Origin: Nelumbo lutea
Taxonomy: Eukaryota > Streptophyta > Magnoliopsida > Proteales > Nelumbonaceae
Assembly: GCA_022828595.1 (NCBI GenBank)
Contig: JAKGHH010000004.1
Location: forward strand, 24,436,372 to 24,500,371
DNA length: 64,000 bases
Direction of reading: 5' to 3'
Below the pieces are notes generated by a model. The model had not been told where the DNA came from, ran no database searches, and saw only the letters and a program-made list of their open reading frames with translations. A program made the translations under genes and the position numbers. Position 1 is the stretch's first letter. Every line of letters starts with the position of its first letter. Positions 47,548 through 58,819 of the stretch are shown piece after piece.

Positions 47548-48310
47548 TGATGAAGGAAGATTTGGCCCGACCTCGTAACCACTCAACACGTGGCAAAAGG
47601 CAACAGTTCGGCACAACAGCTCGCCAAGGCGGCGAGCTCCAAGAGGAGGAACCAGTGGTCCGAACTCCCCGCAAGGAGCCCGAACTCCTAGTAAGGAGCC
47701 CGAGCTCTCCCTTAGGCCCCAAGCCTTACAACACAAAGGGCAACAACCCGAACTAGCCTGCCCCACGGCAGGCAGGCCACACCTCTCTCTGAACTCAAGA
47801 CTTCGCCTCGCACACCACTCCAGTACTTCACCCAGGACACCGAATTGAACAAACCGTACCTGACACCGAAGGAGTCCGTATCCAGGGGCGGTGCACCTGA
47901 CTGACTTGGGATCTGACGCTTGACAGCAGCATTCCAACGGCCACCTGACCCCGCCATCTCCAGTTATAGAGACGGCTCCGACAAGGAGCAGTGGCGGTTC
48001 TGTCCCAACAGAAGGGATGACATCCGAACTGGCAGAAACACAGAAGTAATCATACCCGACCTGACAGACGCCTCGAAGTGAGTGCGCGAAGTGGTTATAA
48101 AAGGCCCCCTACCCCCCGAGGAAGGTACGTGAACTTTGCGCCATCTGGTTTTATCTTGCCTTTGAGAGAATATTAACTTGAGCTTCGGAGTGATCTCGTC
48201 GGGTTCCTCCCCGGAGATTCCCCACTTTCTTCTTCGTTTCAGGCCCCCCTGTTGCTCCAATCAGAGGCAAGGTCGTTGACAGCTAGGATCGACCGGATTG
48301 TGCACCATCA
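47548..48310 (+). repeat. 5' LTR of the gypsy element
   Basis: It starts TGATGAAGGAAG and ends GCACCATCA. A TATA box (TATAAAAGG) lies near 48097. It is 763 bp, against 745 bp for its partner, with small indels and few substitutions. Confidence 0.95.
48095..48103 (+). promoter_or_regulatory. TATA box of the gypsy LTR
   Basis: TATAAAAGG sits in a GC-rich context in the LTR. The same element is present at the matching place in the 3' LTR (ttataaaaaggc, near 57503). Confidence 0.65.
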
Positions 48311-48311
48311 A

Positions 48312-48329
48312 TTGGCGTCGTCTGTGGGA
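48312..48329 (+). other. primer-binding site region of the gypsy element
   Basis: The sequence ttggcgtcgtctgtggga follows the LTR by one base, the position of a primer-binding site. I have not fixed which tRNA matches. Confidence 0.55.
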
Positions 48330-48393
48330 ACGCTTCTAAAAGCCTCTCTCTAAAACTCTCATAACCTCTTTTTTCCAAAAAACCCCAACACTC

Positions 48394-50000
48394 ATGGCTT
48401 CTTCCAGCAATGCCGGGCGTGGCACAAAGATGAACACCAATGAGGAACAACTTCAAGTCCCCGTGGTGTGCATCGGACAGTTCACCATCCCCCTTCTGGT
48501 GGATGGGATCCCCAGCCTGAATGCGCCACAAGCAGTGGCGCCCGTAAACCTTCCTGCCAAGAGCATCCCCTTTCCTCTCCCTATCGAAGCAACTTTTACT
48601 GAACCAACTGTTGTCCCCCTGGCGACCAGCCAGAACCAGTTGGACGACCTGATGCAATGCATGCGGGCAATGCAAGCCCAAATACAACAATTCCAACAAC
48701 ATCAGCTCCAGCAGCACCAAGTACTGCTCCACATCTCCCAGTATCACTATCAGCAGTAGTTCCCCCAACTGCCTCTAAACCAACCACTGCTTCCACCTCG
48801 GCACCCTGCTCCAAAGCTAGTTAAGCCCTCCCCTCAGGGTGGATGCCATCACCGAGGAGAAGCCTCCCAAGTTTAGAACCCCCACAAGAGCCAGGCCTCA
48901 TCCCCGGTCCAAGGGGAAAGAAAAATCACCCCCGCCTCGCAGCTCGCCGGTGGGTCGGGAACCTCGCCCGCCAAGTCAGTATCTTGACACTTCAAGTCAG
49001 AGCTCCTGCTGACAGAGAATCGATTCAGCGTCCTGGCAGTAGACTACCAATAGTTCGGGCCCATCGAGCTCGGCAACAAGGAGGCCAGTAGTGCCAGCAC
49101 CAGGCCCACTCAGCAACGAAGGCGCCGGCGAAGTTTTCGAACTGCCACCCGTGTCCTGCCTGAACTAAGAGGAAAGGAAGAGATGAGATCGAACGAGGTA
49201 AAAGCTGCCCCAATTCTCTCAGTTCCTTCCCCCCTTGCATCAGAACTCCTGACAGTTCCCATGCCCAGAGATTTCAAGCTCCCACCTTTGGACAAGTATT
49301 ATGGGTCCTTTGACCCCAACGACCACGTCGATGCTTTCCAGTCCCAAATGCACCTCGCTATGGCCAGTGAATCATGCATGTGCGTGGCCTTCACCACCAC
49401 CTTCAGGGGGGTAGCCCGCACTTGGTACAGGAACCTGGCCCCCGGGTCGATAAGAAGTTGGGCCCAGTTCGTGCAGGTCTTCACCGCACACTTCGTTACC
49501 AGTAAGCGGTGCCCCAGAACCGAGGAAAGCATCTTCGGAGTAGTCCAGAGAGAAGGAGAATCCATCCGGGGCTACATCAACAGTTCAATGAAGCGTGATT
49601 GCAGTAACCGTGATTAGACCTCGCGGTACAGCTCGCGGCGACCAAGAGAGGAGTAACGCACAAGGTGCTCAAATGGCACATTGTAACCAGCCAGCGTCCG
49701 TGGCCGAATTCCTCAAGCTCGCGGATAAGTTCATGAGAACAAAGGAAGAAATCAACCAAAAAACTGAAGGCGGGGTCGAGAAAAGAAAGAGGGAAGGCGA
49801 GCCCTCCAACCCAGTCGATAGAAGGAAACCTAGCCCGGGAGGCAAAGCCAAGCCAGCCGTCCCGAGCTCCCTTAGCAGTTCGGACGGATTACGCTCCGTT
49901 AAACACAAGACGGACCGAGATCTTGATGACGATCAAAGACGCCCCATACGTAAAGTGGACACCTCGCCTAAAGGGGAATCCAAACAAGAGAAATAAAAAT
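48394..50000 (+). pseudogene. gypsy gag
   Basis: It begins MASSSNAGRGTKMNTNEEQL at 48394. A Gln-rich stretch follows (IQQFQQHQLQQHQ) and a TAG breaks the frame at about 48757. From 49183 the gag core is open: LPPLDKYYGSFDPNDHVDAF, then FRGVARTWYRNLAPGSIRSW and FVTSKRCPRTEESIF, the plant retrotransposon gag pattern. A charged tail runs to about 49996. Confidence 0.82.
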
Positions 50001-50093
50001 TTGTACTATAGTTTTCATAGAGATCACGATCATAGTAGCGAATAGTGTAACAATCTCCGGGACAAGATAGAGGGACTCATCCGTTGCGGATAC

Positions 50094-50865
50094 TTGAGAA
50101 ATTTTGTACAGCATAATGATAATAATAATAAGGCAGGTCGGCAAGGGGAGCATGGAAAGGATGCCCCCGAATCCAGCAACAGACCGACCGAAGCGTTGCA
50201 GCGACAGCCTCCGGAAGAGAGGCCAGTTCGGGGAACCATCCATGTAATAGTGGGAGGTTCGGTGGTAGCAGGGTGTACTTCGGCAGCGGCCCGGATGTCA
50301 ATTTGCGAAGCAGCCCGAGAGGAACAGAACCCTCCAAAGAGATCGAAGACTGAAGAATCGATCTTCTTCACGGAAGACGATGCGCGAGGGGTCCACTACC
50401 CCCACGATGACGCGCATGTCATAAAACTGAGGATTAGCGACTTCGAGGTCAGGCGCATACTCGTGGATCCGGGTAGCTCGGCGGACATCCTCTTCAAAAT
50501 CAGCATTTGACCAGCTTCAGTTGCAGAGAAGCGAGTTGAAGCCCGTGAACACTCCTCTGGTGGGCTTCAGTGGAGAGGAAGTCAGGCCCCTCGGGAAAAT
50601 AACAGTACCTGTGGAAGTCGGCACATGGCCTTGTGCGGTCAGACTCAACCACGATTTCCTGATGGTCGCAACCCCCTCCCCATACAATGCCATAATAGGG
50701 CGGCCAATTACGCATGTCCTACGGGCAGTGGTCTCCACCTACTATTTGGCAATGAAGTTCCCTACAGACTTCGGCGTGGGGGTAGCGCGGGGCGACCAGC
50801 TTGAGTCCCGCAAGTGTTATGTTGCCGCCCCTGAAGGGAAAAACCAAGGCGGCCGACGACCTTGA
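50094..50865 (+). pseudogene. gypsy protease
   Basis: The retropepsin-like motif reads ILVDPGSSADILF near 50458-50500. The residue after the catalytic Asp is Pro, where Thr, Ser or Asn is usual. Upstream is a HVIVGGSVVAGCTSAAAR stretch, and downstream GFSGEEVRPLGKITVPVEVG and YNAIIGRP, all typical of plant gypsy protease. A stop at about 50508 splits it. Confidence 0.75.
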
Positions 50866-52320
50866 ACTGGAGCGGCCTACGGAGCAAGGCGAGGAACGAG
50901 CTTTGCCCATAGAGGAAACGGTCGCAATCCCGACTTCAGCTACAGACCCGGCTCACACGCTACAGATCGGTGCTTCCGTCGAGGAACCACTACGAACCGA
51001 ACTGGTGAGTTTTTTACTTCAAAATTTAGATATTTTTGCCTCGTCTGCGGCCGACATGCCCAGTATTGACCCCAACCTTATAACTCACAAGCTCAATACT
51101 GACATTGTAGTTAGACCCATTAGACAAAAGAAACGCAACTTAGCTCCAGAACGCTGGAGGGCGGTTGATGAGGAGGTCGATAAGCTCCTTGCAGTAGATT
51201 TCATAAGAGAAGTTCATTACCCGAGATGGGTAGCCAACCCCATTCTAGTGAAAAAGGCAAACGGCAAGTAGCGCATGTGCGTTGCTTATACCGTCCTGAA
51301 CTGAGCTTGCCCAAAAGACTGCTTCCCCCTCCCCCAAATTGATCGCCTAGTGGACGCGACCTCGGGACATGAATTCCCAAGCTTCTTGGACGCCCACTCA
51401 GGCTACAATGAAATCAAGATGGACCAGTCCGATGAGGAAAAAACCAGCTTCATAACCGAGTTCAGCCTGTACTGCAACAAGGTCATGCCCATCGGACTGA
51501 AAAATGTTGGGGTGACCTTCCAAAGACTTGTAAATAAGCTGTTTTGGCCCTTAATTGACACGAAAGTAGAATGTTATGTAAACGACATAGTCGTCAAAAC
51601 GCAATTCTCACAGGAATTAATACAAGACTTAGATTTTGTCTTCCAAATTTTGCGTCAATATAGCATGAGACTGAACCCAAACAAGTGTGTCTTCGGTGTA
51701 ACCTCGAGTAAGTTCCTAGGGTACATTGTCAATCAACGCGGTATTGAGGCCAACCCAGACAAGATAAAGGTGATCTTAGATATGAGACCACCCCGAAAAG
51801 TAAAAGAGGTTTAAAGGCTAAATGACCGCATAGCCGCTCTGAGCCGCTTCATGTCCAAATCGGCAAATCGATGTCTGCCTTTCTTTAAAGCAAAGGCAAA
51901 GGGTTCGAATGGACCCGAGACTGCCAGCTCACGTTCGACAAGCTAAAGAGCTACCTCGCCATTGTGCTAACCTTAGCCCGACCCGAGGAGGGCAAGGTAT
52001 TAGAATTGTACCTCTCGGCGAGCGACGAGGTGGTCAGTTCGGTACTAATAAAAGAAGTAGATCGGGTCAACGACCCATCTATTATGTTAGTAAAATTTTG
52101 CAGGGAGCAGAGACAAGGTACCCGCAGATAGAAAAGCTAGCATTACGCACTGGTGATAGCAGCTCGGAAACTCCGCCCTGGAACGATGACAAACCTCTGA
52201 GGCAAGTCTTACTCAAGCCCGAGGTTTCCGGTCGGCTGTCAAAATGGGGCATCGAACTCAGCGAGTACGACCTCCAGTACAAGCCACAAACTGCTATTAA
52301 GGCTCAAGCCTTAGCAGATT
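50866..52320 (+). pseudogene. gypsy reverse transcriptase and RNase H
   Basis: RT motifs include RRKNL-type KKRNLAPERWRAVDEEVDKL, a stop in GK-stop-RMCVAYT, FPLPQIDRLVDATSGHE, FLDAHSGYNEIKM and VMPIGLKNVGVTFQRLVNK. The catalytic box is YVND (near 51577-51590) instead of YVDD. RNase H follows with LYLSASDEVVSSVLIKEVD-type residues, IYYVSKILQGAETRYPQIEK and GIELSEYDLQYKPQTAIKAQ. Frameshifts lie at about 51815-51910 and 51960-52030. Confidence 0.85.
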
Positions 52321-52479
52321 TTATCGCCGAATGCACGTTCAACCTCGAAGTCCCCAGGCCGGTCGAGCCCGAGATCCCCAGTTCGGGTGGGCACGGAGCT
52401 CCCAAGCCAACAGAGTTTGAACTCCGTGAAGTAGCAGCCAGTGTGGCATCTCTCCTGGTTAGGACAAACGCGAACTGGG

Positions 52480-52740
52480 ATAAGGAGCCTTGGATCCTTC
52501 ACGTAGATGGCTCCTCGAACCAATAGGGCAGTGGGGCTGGAATAGTACTACGCGGCCCAGGTGGCTCGAACCTGGAATACGCTCTTCGCTTTGAGTTTGC
52601 GGCATACATCCACGAGGAGGAGTACGAGGCTCTGATAGCAGGTCTGAACATAGCGCAAAGAGTAAGGACAAAACAAATAGTTATCTGCAGCGATTCCAGT
52701 TTGTAGTCAACCAAGTTACGGGCGAATACGAAGCACGCGA
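52480..52740 (+). pseudogene. second (archaeal-type) RNase H of the gypsy element
   Basis: The sequence WILHVDGSSN, stop, GSGAGIVLRGPGG, then EYEALIAGLNIAQ and IVICSDSS matches the pattern of an additional RNase H seen in Tat-lineage gypsy elements. The catalytic DGS and SDS aspartates are visible. A TAG (near 52525) and a TAG after SDSSL break it. Confidence 0.75.
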
Positions 52741-54182
52741 GCTGACTATGATCGCCTACTTGGCAAAGGTAAAGGAGGCTCTGCTCAACTTCCAGTCACA
52801 CTTCATCAGGCAAATACGAGGTCAGAGAACACTGAACGCCCTGTCCCGGTTAGCCAACACGAGTCACAACACCATGAGAACCGTGTACATAGAGGACTTA
52901 CCTCGGCCTAGCATTCTCGGTGGGGCAGAGGAGGTCACTCCCGTCCTTGAAGCAGAGCCGAGCTGGATTGACCCACTCGCGAGCTTCTTGCTAGATGGAA
53001 CCCTCCCTATGGACCGCAATGCAGCCACGAGGGTATACGTCATAATAGACGAACGGTTGTACCAACGGTCCTACACGCTGCCCTACCTGCGCTACTTGTG
53101 ACCTACCGAAGTCGAGCTCGTGCTCCATGACACTCATGAAGGTCTGTGCGGCGAACACTTGGGAGGCAGAGCCCTCGCTCAAAAGGCACTTCGACAGGGG
53201 TACTACTGGCCAACGATGAAGGCAGATGCCATCGAGCTCATCAGAAAATGCGACAAGTTTTAGAAGCATGCCAATATCCACCATCAGCCTGCTACCTACC
53301 TCAAGTACCTCACCAGTCCATGGCCCTTGCGCAATGGGGCATCGACCTCCTGGGACCATTCTCGCCAGCAACAGGTGGGAGGAAATTTTTAGTGGTGGTG
53401 GTAGATTACTTTACAAAGTGGATAGAAGTTAAACCTCTAGCAACAGTTACAGCCTGAAACATATAGAAATTCTTTTGGAAGAACATAGTATGTCGCTTCG
53501 GTCTACCTCGAGTACTGATCTCCGACAACGGCAAGTAGTTCGAGGATATCAAGTTCCAAGAATGGTGCCAAGGTATGGGAATTCGTCAGAACTTCACATC
53601 GGTCGCACACCCACAAGCAAACGGTCAGACAGAAGTAATGAACAGAGCCATCCTCCGCGGACTAAAAAAGCACGACTAGACCGAGCTAAAGGGCTGTGGA
53701 CGGACGAGCTACCAAGTGTTTTATGAGCTCACCGAACTACGGAAAAAACCGCCACGGGAGAGACCCTCTTTAACCTCACCTACGGCACTGAAGCGGTAAT
53801 CCCAACAGAAATCGAAATACCTACACTACGACTAGAAGCATCTGACGATCAGACAAATGGAGATGAGTTACGTACCAACCTCGACCTACTAGATGATGTA
53901 AGAGACCTCGCGCACATCCGGACAGCGGCCTACCAGCAAAAAGTAGCTCGATACTACAATGCCAAAGTAAAGAAGCGGAGCTTCTGCGTCGACGACCTAG
54001 TTCTCCGTAAGATCATGGTACCCAAACCTGGCGTGGGCAAACTTGGACCAAATTGGGAAAGGCCCTATAGGGTAAAGAGAGTGCTCAGGGGGGAGGGGGG
54101 GGCATACGAGCTCGAAACCTTAGAGGGCAAACAAGTACCCCGAGTATGGAATATCATCAATTTAAGGCGATACTACCTATAG
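52741..54182 (+). pseudogene. gypsy integrase
   Basis: The pre-core zinc-binding part reads HDTHEGLCGEHLGGRALAQK, then GYYWPTMKADAIELIRKC. The core has QWGIDLLGPFSPATGGRKFL and VVDYFTKWIEVKPLA, then a stop and a shift, and ISDNGK-stop-FED where Gln is expected. The C-terminal region near 53990-54175 (DDLVLRKI, then KLGPNWERPYRVKRV) resembles the usual gypsy integrase end before VWNIINLRRYY. Several stops show inactivity. Confidence 0.82.
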
Positions 54183-54422
54183 ACCACCAAGCGAAGTGGA
54201 CAAAATCGCTACCAGAGCCCAAGGGCTAGGATGTCGAGCTAACGAAGTGGTGACAACAAACTAATAAGGAACAGATCAGGCATATAGTCAGTTCGGAAAT
54301 ACGGTCAATTCGGGAGAAAGAAAACAACCAACACTTAACCAAAAGAGATTCCATTCCAAAATAAGGGAGTGTACATTTCGAACAAAAAAAAATACATATC
54401 GAGCTCACAGGCCCGGAGGTGG

Positions 54423-56409
54423 TTATTCTTCATCAGAAGGCACTTCGACAACACCCGAAGGTCCTGCCTCGCCCTCGGAATCCAGCTCACCATCAGCGGC
54501 GTCGGCCATCTCCTGAGTAATGCGCGAGGTGGATATCACACTAATATCAAGCTCGGGGTATGTATTCCGGATCATCCACCGGCTTAGTTTAAAGCCCTTT
54601 CTGTACGAGTCCACCATCAGGTCATCAAAGCGCGGCGAAGCAATGTACTCGTCAAAAGCCTTCTTCTTGCGTCCTCAATGCCTTAGGAAAAATCTGCGTC
54701 CTCTCCCTGATATCCTCCCTGAAGGTATTCAACTTGATGCTGCAAGTCCAGCCTCAGGTCCGCCATATGCTTTACCACAACTCCCATGGCCTCAGCATCC
54801 TCTGAGACCTCGCCTGCTGACCTGTGCGCGCGAGTAGCCGCCTCGGCAGCTCGGGAAGCCGCCTTGGCGGCACGGAATGCCTCTTCGGCAGCTCGCGCCT
54901 GCCTCGAGCTCCTTTCCACTGGGCCGCCAAGGCATGGATTGAAGAATTCACCTACCAAAAGGGGAAGAACAAAATGATCGAAGGAACGACGGAGGATAAA
55001 AGCAAAGAGTCGGACAAGAAATCTGACTTACCACCATGGCATGAGTGGCAGCACGACAAGCTACCTGGTTCAATGGAAGCTCGGACCACTGTCGTGACCT
55101 CCTCAGGATAGATAGCCTCCCTACTCTTCTGCAGAGCGTAGTTCCGGTGATAACACGCTCCTGAACTCGCCTTGGGCCCCCGAGCCTGAGGGCCCAGCTC
55201 GCGTGTAAGCAGATTCAGAGTAAGCAGGAGCCCCCGTATAAGTAGCTTCGGCATAAGGAGCCCCTGCCGCATCATGGACTGGAGGGGCCATCTTGTTCCC
55301 TAGGCGGATCCACAGATGGATAGTCCGGTACTTCGGGCTCTGCGTTTGTGGGCACCTCGGCGCAAGTTCGTTTTTGCAACCCACTTCCTCCTCTTCATGC
55401 CGTGAAACAACTGCCCGCCGCGAGTCCTCTCTAAGTCCATAACACCTGCAAAATGAGTTCGGCATCAGGAAAAGGCGAAAGAACAAAGCAAAACAAGACA
55501 AACCTGAGTAAGGAACCTACCCGAACTCAAACCGGCCTCAATGAGCTTGGCCTCCGACAGATAAAGATGGCATTTTAGCCCAAGCCGTGCCCATTGCCGG
55601 AGGCCCTTCGCCGTCTCTTTATCAAGCGTAACACCGAAGTCAGGGGCGGCCATTCCCCACCCGGTTTGAAACGGCTACCCCAATACAGTTCGCACCCCGA
55701 AGTAGTCCCGCTTCCACGCCGGAACCTTGTTGGGAAGTTCATGTAAGAGCTTAAAACCCGAGCGAGGAGACAGGTAATACGCCCGCCTACGTCCGGGAAG
55801 GGGACCCGCTTGCTTCTTAAGCATTAAAATAGAGAATATCTCTAAGTCTAAAGGAAAGCCCTGTTCGCAAAATAGGGAGATTGTCCCCACCAAGTTACGA
55901 ATGGAGTTCGGGTGAAGCTGGTTGACAGTAACGCCAAAGTGGTTCATGACTTCGACAAGAAGGGGGTGGAAAGGCAGTCGCAGCCCCGCAGCGAGCTGCT
56001 CCCGGAATATCACGATCTCTTCAGGACCGTGTTCCCAAGGAAAGCTACTCGAAGGTACGAAGTAGGCGTACTCCCCAAGCAAGTTGTAATAGGTAATAAG
56101 GGATTGGAGCCCCTCAGGCTCATGGTCGAGGGACCAAACTTGTCTAATATCCGACCTCGACGAGAGGTGGACGCCAAACTGCCCGAGGCGGCTCGGCCTA
56201 CGGGTTCAAACTCTTCCTCAAGTTCTACCTCAGGTTCGCTAAGGCCATCGGTGGATGCAACTCGGTTCGTAGAACCTGCATCAGACCCACTTGAAGAATC
56301 GTCTGAGTCGTCCGAGCTAGACATCGAGGAAGAAAAGATGGAATCCAGGAAAGTACTCACCCGGAAAAATGCATTGAACAGACTACAGAACTGGAACACG
56401 AGCAGATGA
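54423..56409 (-). pseudogene. antisense ORF of the gypsy element
   Basis: On the minus strand this begins near 56409 with a Ser/Asp/Glu-rich segment (SSSMSSSDDSDDSSSGSDAG). A frameshift at about 56085 leads into LGEYAYFVPSSSFPWEHGPE, then FHPLLVEVMNHFGVTVNQLH and FSILMLKKQAGPLPGRRRAYY, a pattern I associate with the putative gypsy-type transposon domain family (Transposase_28). A region rich in Ala and Arg with coiled-coil character follows (ARAAEEAFRAAKAASRAAEA, 54920-54860), and an acidic tail ends at 54423. Introns are possible between 55650 and 54960. The function of such antisense proteins is not known. Confidence 0.7.
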
Positions 56410-56969
56410 CCTTGATGGCGAACTAAAGGCTTGGACGCAAGCTCTAGAAGCAAAGCGTAGAAGTGACAAAGCAACTGGGGTCCCCCACTATTTATACCCA
56501 CAGTAACCAAGAATCAACGACTCAGATCAAAGCCAATCCGACGACCCGCAGTCGCACTGACCGCACATCTCCTGAGACCGAGACGTGACTGGCCACACGA
56601 CTCTCGAAACTGAAAGTACACGTCTCCTTACATTAAAGGCGACAGCGACACGTTTTCAAATTTGAAAAGATGCCCGCTGTCACATCTCCCAGCGGCGCGC
56701 TTTTTGAATTTTGAAATAAAACGCGTGTTGTCACGTCTCTTAGCGGCGCACTTTTTGAAATTTTGAAATAAGGCACGCGCTGTCACATATGTCAGCATTT
56801 GTAGGCAGGTCGGCGCATTTCCCATCTTTTGGGCGCTCGAGAAACCCAAAGAACCCTCACAACCCACCTCGCGCTATCAGTCAAACCGAAGTACGGGACA
56901 AATCCACCCGCCACCTCGCGAACTCCCTGCGCCAGGGCAAGACACTTAGCACGAGGAGTGGGGGGCAAT

Positions 56970-57714
56970 TGATGAAGGAAGATTTGGCCCGACCTCGTAA
57001 CCACTCAACACATGGCAAAGGCAACAGTTCGGCACAACAGCTCGCCAAGGCGCGAGCTCCGAGAGGAGGAACCAGTGGTCCAAACTCCCCGCAAGGAGCC
57101 CGAGCTCTCCCTTAGGCCCCGAGCCTTACAAACACAAAGGGCAAACAACCCGAACTAGCCTGCCCCATGGCAGGCCAGGCCACACCACTGTCCGAACTCA
57201 AGACTTCACCTCGCACACCACTCCAGCACTTCGCCCCCGGGACACCGAACTGAACAAACCATAACCTAACACCGAAGGAGTCCGTATCCAGGGGCGGCGC
57301 ACCTGACTGACTTGGATTTGGACACTTGACAGCCGCATTCCAACGGCCACCTGCCACCACCATCTCCAGTTACAGAGACGGCTCCGACAAGGAGCAATGG
57401 CGGTTCTGTCCCAGCAGAGGTGATGACACCCAAACTGGCAGAAACACAGAAGTAATCATACCCGACCTGACAGAGGCCTTGGAGTGAGTGCGCGAGGTGG
57501 TTATAAAAAGGCTCTCTACCCCCCGAGGAAGGTACATGAACTTTGCGCCATCTGGTTTTATCTTGCCTTTGAGAGAATACTAACTTGAGCTTCGGAGTGA
57601 TCTCGCCGGGTTCCTCCCCAGAGATTCCCCACTTTCTTCGTTTCAGGCCCCCCTGTTGCTCCAATCAGAGGCAAGGTCGTTGACAGCCAGGATCGACCGG
57701 ATTGCGCACCATCA
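56970..57714 (+). repeat. 3' LTR of the gypsy element
   Basis: It follows the purine tract gaggagtggggggcaa (56953-56968). It starts TGATGAAGG and ends GCACCATCA at 57714, next to the duplication GGTAC. Confidence 0.95.
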
Positions 57715-57719
57715 GGTAC

Positions 57720-58690
57720 TAAATTATTGCATTTTAAAATTGAAAAACTAAGAGGATGTTTGGTATCGTGGATGCTTTTCTGAAAAATGGTGCCACATCA
57801 GATCCATGTAGGCGATTCCAATCTTCACTGCCTACATGATTGTTTGGTTCAGGCAATTTTTAAAAAAAAAAATGATGAAAAACAGGCATGCATCATAAAT
57901 TGCATCCATCCTGTTGCATGCATCAGCAAACCGTTGCCCCCAATTGTTATATGATGTGGCGCTTACGTGTATTCTAATAGCCAATGAAAAAATGGTGTAA
58001 GTGTGCACATACAAGAAAAAGAATGATGTAAATCACATTACCAAACAGCATTAATATTGCTTAATACCTACGTGCCAGAAACACTACCAAACATATGAAA
58101 ATGTTTATTTGTGAAAAATGGATTTAGCAAATATAAGCATTTTTTTAATCGGTAGAAAAAACACCCAAACTTCAAACACAATCTAAAATAACACTATGCC
58201 CGTACAGCGTACTAATGGAGAATTTCTCTTTTGATAATATCCCTTCATTTAGCCAAACGTCCCTGCCGCAGGCCCGCAGCTTTTGAGAGTAGACGGAAAC
58301 ATTGAATTAAAGGTCTCAGTTATTAAATTAAGGCCATCTTTGAATTGGCGAAAGTTGAGAGCCCAGATGAAAAGCTTCCAATCACACGCATGCATGCAGC
58401 AGTCCATCTCGATCCGAAGCAGTACAGAAATGCGCATCTATGTCGATTAATCCGCCGCTGCCTCCCTGCCTGAGTTTCCGAATTTACTGTTGCTGGCTCA
58501 AATGGCTGAACGACGGAGATGGGTCAACTATATACTCAGAGGTCCAGGAACAGTGTGTTTCAAGTTCTAACTCCTGAGCAAGACGCCGACGTGGAATTAT
58601 CTTGTCGATAAAAACAAATGGACAAGATTTCGTAATAAATTGTAAATCAAAGGCCAGAAATAATGAGATGGATAAAGTGAAGAACAATAT
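57720..58690. other. intergenic DNA upstream of CCB1
   Basis: No gene was recognised. The last 300 bp probably contain the CCB1 promoter. I cannot place a TATA box with confidence. Confidence 0.45.
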
Positions 58691-58691
58691 A

Positions 58692-58706
58692 AAGAGAGAG
58701 CGAGCG

Positions 58707-58748
<42 letters not shown>
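58692..58748 (+). repeat. (GA)n microsatellite in the CCB1 leader
   Basis: A GA/GAGC run of about 57 bp ends 72 bp before the CCB1 ATG. Its pure part is about 19 AG units (58711-58747). It is likely in the 5' UTR or core promoter. GA runs in plant leaders can bind BBR/BPC GAGA-type factors. Confidence 0.85.
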
Positions 58749-58749
<1 letters not shown>

Positions 58750-58819
58750 CGATAAATTGTCTGAGTGACAAATCTGTAATCTCCCTCCCTTTCGTTGCTC
58801 GCCCACTGAACGGTAACTG

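Larger units (their letters stand above)
47548..57714 (+). mobile_element. complete Ty3-gypsy element (Tat-like) with an antisense ORF
   Basis: This 10,167-bp element has LTRs at 47548-48310 and 56970-57714 and the 5-bp duplication GGTAC on both sides (47543-47547 and 57715-57719). Plus-strand order is gag, protease, RT, RNase H, a second RNase H, then integrase, with integrase last as in gypsy elements. Between integrase and the 3' LTR about 2 kb codes on the opposite strand. The GC content is clearly higher than the flanks. Stops mostly look like C-to-T changes (CAG to TAG, CGA to TGA, TGG to TAG). The combination of a second RNase H and an antisense ORF points to the Tat lineage. Confidence 0.93.

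Noticed and set aside
47550..48000. Several open frames in the gypsy LTRs
   Set aside because: They recur in both LTRs on both strands with no homology. The higher GC of the LTR lengthens chance frames.
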